This document shows, piece by piece, positions 18,088 through 20,300 of a stretch of DNA of 20,300 nucleotides. The stretch is taken from positions 1 through 20,300 of IMG/VR virus record IMGVR_UViG_3300018426_000209. One strand, 5' to 3'. Positions within the stretch are counted from its first letter, which is position 1; each line of letters opens with the position of its first letter. Origin of the DNA: a virus. Under the pieces are notes generated by a model. It ran no database searches. It worked only from the letters and a program-made list of their open reading frames with translations, and was not told the DNA's origin. Position numbers and translations under genes: made by a program.

Positions 18088-18291
18088 CTATTCTTGATGT
18101 TGATAGTATACCTCATCAATCCTGGTTTGTAAACCCTCTTTTTCATCTGATTCGAAAAAAGTTTCATCGATCGAATATCGGCGGCGAGCCACTCGCTCCT
18201 CTTCTCGAATCTTTTTGTCCTTAAAAAGTGAAAGGGATTTATGACGACCTTTTTTCTTATTGCGCGGATCGTGACGTGCATACTTAGCCAT
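18088..18291 (-). CDS. small basic protein, conserved in T4-like phages
   Basis: A 67-residue protein (MAKYARHDPRNKKKGRHKSL) with a strongly basic N-terminal half, an RRRYSID segment and an acidic end (DEVYYQHQE). It resembles conserved basic small proteins adjacent to phoH in marine myoviruses. Its start overlaps the stop of the glutaredoxin gene (TAATG). A second frame on the same strand (18072-18281) lacks protein-like composition and a ribosome site. The last codons contain the early promoter at 18105-18137. Confidence 0.8.
   Translation of the reverse strand: MAKYARHDPRNKKKGRHKSLSLFKDKKIREEERVARRRYSIDETFFESDEKEGLQTRIDEVYYQHQE
18105..18137 (-). promoter_or_regulatory. T4-type early promoter of the glycan operon
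   Basis: Minus strand: GGG, -35 GTTTAC (18129-18134), 18-nt spacer, -10 TATACT (18105-18110), then ATCAAC. It lies wholly within the final codons of the upstream gene. The -35 lies in GGTTTACAAACC, as at 5781-5814. It should drive the HAD gene and the whole island to 8563. Confidence 0.75.
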
Positions 18292-18545
18292 TAGAATGTA
18301 CCTTGTCCATAGTTGCCAATGTTAGATTCTTCAATTTCCTTAACGAGGTCAGAATAACCCCCAATGTACTTATCATTCCAAAAGATTTGCGGGATAGTCT
18401 GAAAGTCTTTAACCTTTTCTTTTAACTCTAGATAAACATCTACATCATCTGCGTTTCTCCATTCATAGGATAAACTATAGTTTTCGCAGAGCTCTTTTGC
18501 TGCTAAACAAAAGCCACACCAACCAGCACCGTAAATTGTTACCAT
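18291..18545 (-). CDS. glutaredoxin
   Basis: An 84-residue glutaredoxin. The active site is WCGFC (9-13), a CxxC disulfide pair, with the conserved TIPQIF (50-55, cis-proline) and GGY (62-64) glutathione/fold motif. In T4-like phages a glutaredoxin supplies electrons to the phage ribonucleotide reductase, though none is seen in this window. It lies two bases downstream of the PhoH stop codon, consistent with co-transcription. Confidence 0.94.
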   Translation of the reverse strand: MVTIYGAGWCGFCLAAKELCENYSLSYEWRNADDVDVYLELKEKVKDFQTIPQIFWNDKYIGGYSDLVKEIEESNIGNYGQGTF

Positions 18546-18547
18546 GT

Positions 18548-19234
18548 CTAATATCCTAACATTTCTTTTGTCATGATGTAGTCTCGAACGAAGTCACTTC
18601 GAACGATATCTGCCCATCCGAACTCAACTACTCGGAAGGCTCTCATAGTTTCAATGATAGACAGGAACTTTATAATACCTTCTTTGTCATCATTATACTT
18701 AAAGTCTGTCTGTTTATGGTCGCCACAGAAGATGATACGACAGTCGTTGCCCACACGAGTAATGACAGAATCCAGTTCATGGAAGTTCATATTCTGCATC
18801 TCGTCTATTACAAGAATGGTTTGATCAAAGGTAGCACCTCTGATGTATGAAGTCGTTTCAAATTCTAACCTGCAGGTTGTTGAAAGCTTACCGTATGCAC
18901 CTTCATATCCAAAGATCTGGGCGCATAGGTTCTTATAAGGAAGTTTATACGGTTCTTCTTTTTCCTCTTTTGTACCAGGTAAATGCCCAGCATCTCTTGT
19001 GGGTACAATTGATCGAAGAATCATAACCTTACGATAGGTGGTAGGATTCTCCATCAACTCCTTCAGAGCGAAGTGTAAAGCAAGAAAGGTCTTACCAGTA
19101 CCAGCGCTTCCAACCATTACAAGGTTATGACCATTGTTCCAATCGTTGAAAGCCTTTTGTTGATTCTCGGTATAAGGTTCGATAGGTTCGATTTCATCTG
19201 CCAAGATCAGATGCGAGGAATTTGTTTTTTTCAT
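18548..19234 (-). CDS. phoH: PhoH-family P-loop ATPase
   Basis: A 228-residue PhoH-like protein. Walker A is GSAGTGKT (42-49), Walker B is TILVIDEMQ (139-147), and RSIVPTRDAGHLPG (74-87) is the conserved PhoH segment; IFCGDHKQTDFK is the following motif. The family is common in marine phages and has been linked to phosphate stress and RNA handling, but its role in infection is unproven. The ATG overlaps the stop of the upstream gene (TGATG). Length is typical of phage PhoH. Confidence 0.96.
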   Translation of the reverse strand: MKKTNSSHLILADEIEPIEPYTENQQKAFNDWNNGHNLVMVGSAGTGKTFLALHFALKELMENPTTYRKVMILRSIVPTRDAGHLPGTKEEKEEPYKLPYKNLCAQIFGYEGAYGKLSTTCRLEFETTSYIRGATFDQTILVIDEMQNMNFHELDSVITRVGNDCRIIFCGDHKQTDFKYNDDKEGIIKFLSIIETMRAFRVVEFGWADIVRSDFVRDYIMTKEMLGY

Positions 19235-19467
19235 CAGTCTTTAATTGTGTTGTTTCTACCAGAGGACTTTTTCATTTTAGTTAAGAAGTTTTTCCAGTCC
19301 CCACTTGTTCGACTGAGTGTACCTCCAACCATTGTTACGATTTTTGGCGATGAGACCTTTTGCGTGAGGTCGGAGTTTTCTTGGAGGATTTCTTGGAGCT
19401 CGTCCCAGCTGCAGACGACGTCCCATTCTTCTTCGGTAATTTTGTTTCTGATTGTATACGATGGCAT
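19234..19467 (-). CDS. conserved small phage protein (MPSYTIRN family)
   Basis: A 77-residue protein starting at MPSYTIRN (ATG 19465-19467). An apparent extension begins with TTG four codons upstream and is not needed, since GGAAA precedes the ATG. The pattern TIRNKITEEEWDVVCSWDEL followed by KIVTMVGGTLSRTSGDWKNF occurs in other T4-like marine phages, next to phoH or late genes; the function is unknown. It overlaps the gene at 19335-19679 by 133 bp in another frame, and its own frame looks the more strongly conserved in that overlap. Confidence 0.88.
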   Translation of the reverse strand: MPSYTIRNKITEEEWDVVCSWDELQEILQENSDLTQKVSSPKIVTMVGGTLSRTSGDWKNFLTKMKKSSGRNNTIKD

Positions 19468-19679
19468 AATGATTTCCAACTGTTCCAGTTTTCTTCTACT
19501 TCATATCTACAGTTTGTGTTCCATTGCTTAGACAAGGATGACCACAATTGTATATATGTTGACTTTCCGCTAGGGGAAGCAACCAACCTCATTTTATTAT
19601 CACCAAGGGATAATTCTTCGATGATGGTCAGGTCTTGTTCTTTGAATAGTAGATCCTGATTTTGGGCTGTCGCTTTCAT
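19335..19679 (-). CDS. unknown protein whose 3' end overlaps 19234-19467
   Basis: A 114-residue frame starting at ATG 19677-19679 (MKATAQNQDLLFKEQDL), with TAGGAAGAAA upstream directly after the previous gene's stop. Residues 1-70 look like a folded protein, with GDNKMRLVASPSGKSTYIQL and LSKQWNTNCRYEVEENWNSW segments. The last 40 residues are low-complexity and very basic (KKNGTSSAAG, then repeats of SSKKS) and are encoded in the region also used by the MPSYTIRN gene. The gene may be genuinely overlapping, or its stop may have been lost and the tail be a by-product. No family recognised. Confidence 0.65.
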   Translation of the reverse strand: MKATAQNQDLLFKEQDLTIIEELSLGDNKMRLVASPSGKSTYIQLWSSLSKQWNTNCRYEVEENWNSWKSLCHRIQSETKLPKKNGTSSAAGTSSKKSSKKTPTSRKRSHRQKS

Positions 19680-19686
19680 TTTCTTC

Positions 19687-20259
19687 CTAGGCATAGCTTG
19701 ATTCTTTTACAGTAAACCAATCAGGTACGGAACGCTTGGTCCAATCCATAGAAAAACGATCTTGTTTGGTTTGATAGAATGCACGATAAGAACCTACAGG
19801 ATCAGACTCATTGATGCACTCTGGTGCAGCACCCATAGCAAGTTTGAATGGGGTTTGACCAATGTCTTGCCGAATATTTTTTGGAGGAATAGACAAAGCA
19901 TATTCTAGGTCAACATAAGACTTATGTTTTTTGCCATAACGATATTCGTATTCGATGGCCAAAGCTTCGAAGTGATCATAATGCCATGCATAATTAGACA
20001 GTGATTCCATAGTCCATTGAGTGCAAGGATGTCCAACGTGTACTGCTTTATATAGAATGTTTTCTCGAGAGTCTGGCAACACCCATGCCTTAACCATAGT
20101 CTTACCAGACTTTGATGGAATACGCGTAAGAGTACCGTCAAGAACACGATGGACAGTAGATAGCATCTGTGCTGACTCTAGTACCATTTTAACTACGTGC
20201 TTGTCGCATTGCTGCTGTGCAGCCTTGATAGGATTTTCGTCCAATATAAAAATATTCAT
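19687..20259 (-). CDS. conserved phage protein, possibly pyrimidine-dimer glycosylase-related
   Basis: A 190-residue protein with the sequence MNIFILDENPIKAAQQQCDK followed by HVVKMVLESAQMLSTVHR, a family abundant in marine myoviruses. Databases have linked it to the Pyr_excise (denV) superfamily, but I cannot confirm this; the T4 denV N-terminus (MTRINLTLV) is clearly not present. Conserved His/Lys residues near the start (CDKHVVKM) and Trp/His-rich segments (SLSNYAWHYDHFEAL) are compatible with a nucleic-acid enzyme. The start has TGGAG upstream. The stop overlaps the next frame's early region by 8 bp. Confidence 0.82.
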   Translation of the reverse strand: MNIFILDENPIKAAQQQCDKHVVKMVLESAQMLSTVHRVLDGTLTRIPSKSGKTMVKAWVLPDSRENILYKAVHVGHPCTQWTMESLSNYAWHYDHFEALAIEYEYRYGKKHKSYVDLEYALSIPPKNIRQDIGQTPFKLAMGAAPECINESDPVGSYRAFYQTKQDRFSMDWTKRSVPDWFTVKESSYA

Positions 20260-20273
20260 GTGTGCTCCATTAT

Positions 20274-20299
20274 AAAAGGGTAGAGGCTTGCCCCTACCC
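20274..20299 (-). terminator. intrinsic terminator upstream of gene 19687-20259
   Basis: Minus strand: GGGTAGGGGC-AA-GCCTCTACCC, ten pairs including one G-U, with a very tight loop, followed by TTTTATAAT. It lies at the right edge of the window and would end transcription of a gene outside it. Confidence 0.8.
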
Positions 20300-20300
20300 A

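Noticed and set aside
18072-18281. 69-aa frame overlapping the basic protein gene
   Set aside because: It lacks a ribosome site and typical composition; the frame 18088-18291 is the conserved one.
1-20300. CRISPR arrays, insertion sequences, integrase or attachment sites
   Set aside because: Only the 26-bp tandem triplet and short inverted repeats were seen; no transposase, integrase or regularly spaced repeats.

Overview
The window looks like part of a T4-like (myovirus) bacteriophage genome, most likely marine. Evidence is a gp32-type ssDNA-binding protein next to a gp33-like late-transcription coactivator, a PhoH ATPase, a glutaredoxin, nine tRNA genes, many tiny genes overlapping by ATGA or TAATG, T4-type early promoters (GTTTAC -35) and exact T4-type late promoters (TATAAATA). 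No photosynthesis genes are seen. The host cannot be fixed from sequence; a Gram-negative, perhaps alphaproteobacterial, host would fit the 17-kDa-antigen-like protein and the exported lysin. All genes lie on the minus strand except the partial gene at the left edge and one lysin at 5854-6312.

Layout. (1) 1-522: 3' part of an unknown + strand gene, convergent with gp32. (2) 519-3129: replication/late-transcription block (gp32, gp33-like) followed by five small unknown genes, with an early promoter at 3157-3190. (3) 3190-3604: a 29-aa gene and an 86-aa gene under a late promoter, preceded by an intrinsic terminator. (4) 3619-5814: one transcription unit from an early promoter at 5781-5814: a roughly 300-nt apparently non-coding, strongly foldable RNA, five tRNAs (Asn, Trp, Cys, Gly, Thr), a small gene, a cytidylyltransferase-like gene and a conserved unknown gene, ending at the terminator. 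(5) 5854-6312: exported TIGR02594-like lysin on the + strand. (6) 6331-7501: second tRNA unit (Arg, Pro, Leu, Met) interleaved with small genes, one a paralogue of the small gene in unit 4, ending in a triplicated 26-bp repeat. (7) 7480-8560: glycine-zipper envelope protein, a 50-aa gene and a conserved small gene, with early and tandem early/late promoters. (8) 8563-18075: a nearly gap-free operon of 14 genes, twelve of them a glycan-synthesis island (six or seven glycosyltransferases, a sulfotransferase, two methyltransferases, a nucleotide-sugar epimerase, a TagD-like cytidylyltransferase), headed by a HAD phosphatase and a small unknown gene behind an early promoter at 18105-18137. (9) 18088-20299: basic protein, glutaredoxin, PhoH, two overlapping unknown genes and a conserved phage protein, with a terminator at the right edge.

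The most interesting item is the structured RNA at about 5462-5774: a 22-bp helix closes an 80-nt loop, and all three non-Watson-Crick pairs are G-U only when read on the minus strand, the strand of the promoter and tRNAs. Also notable are tRNA-Cys and tRNA-Leu genes with apparently exchanged variable-arm classes, and an early-promoter family with a fixed 18-nt spacer, often embedded in the 3' ends of coding genes.
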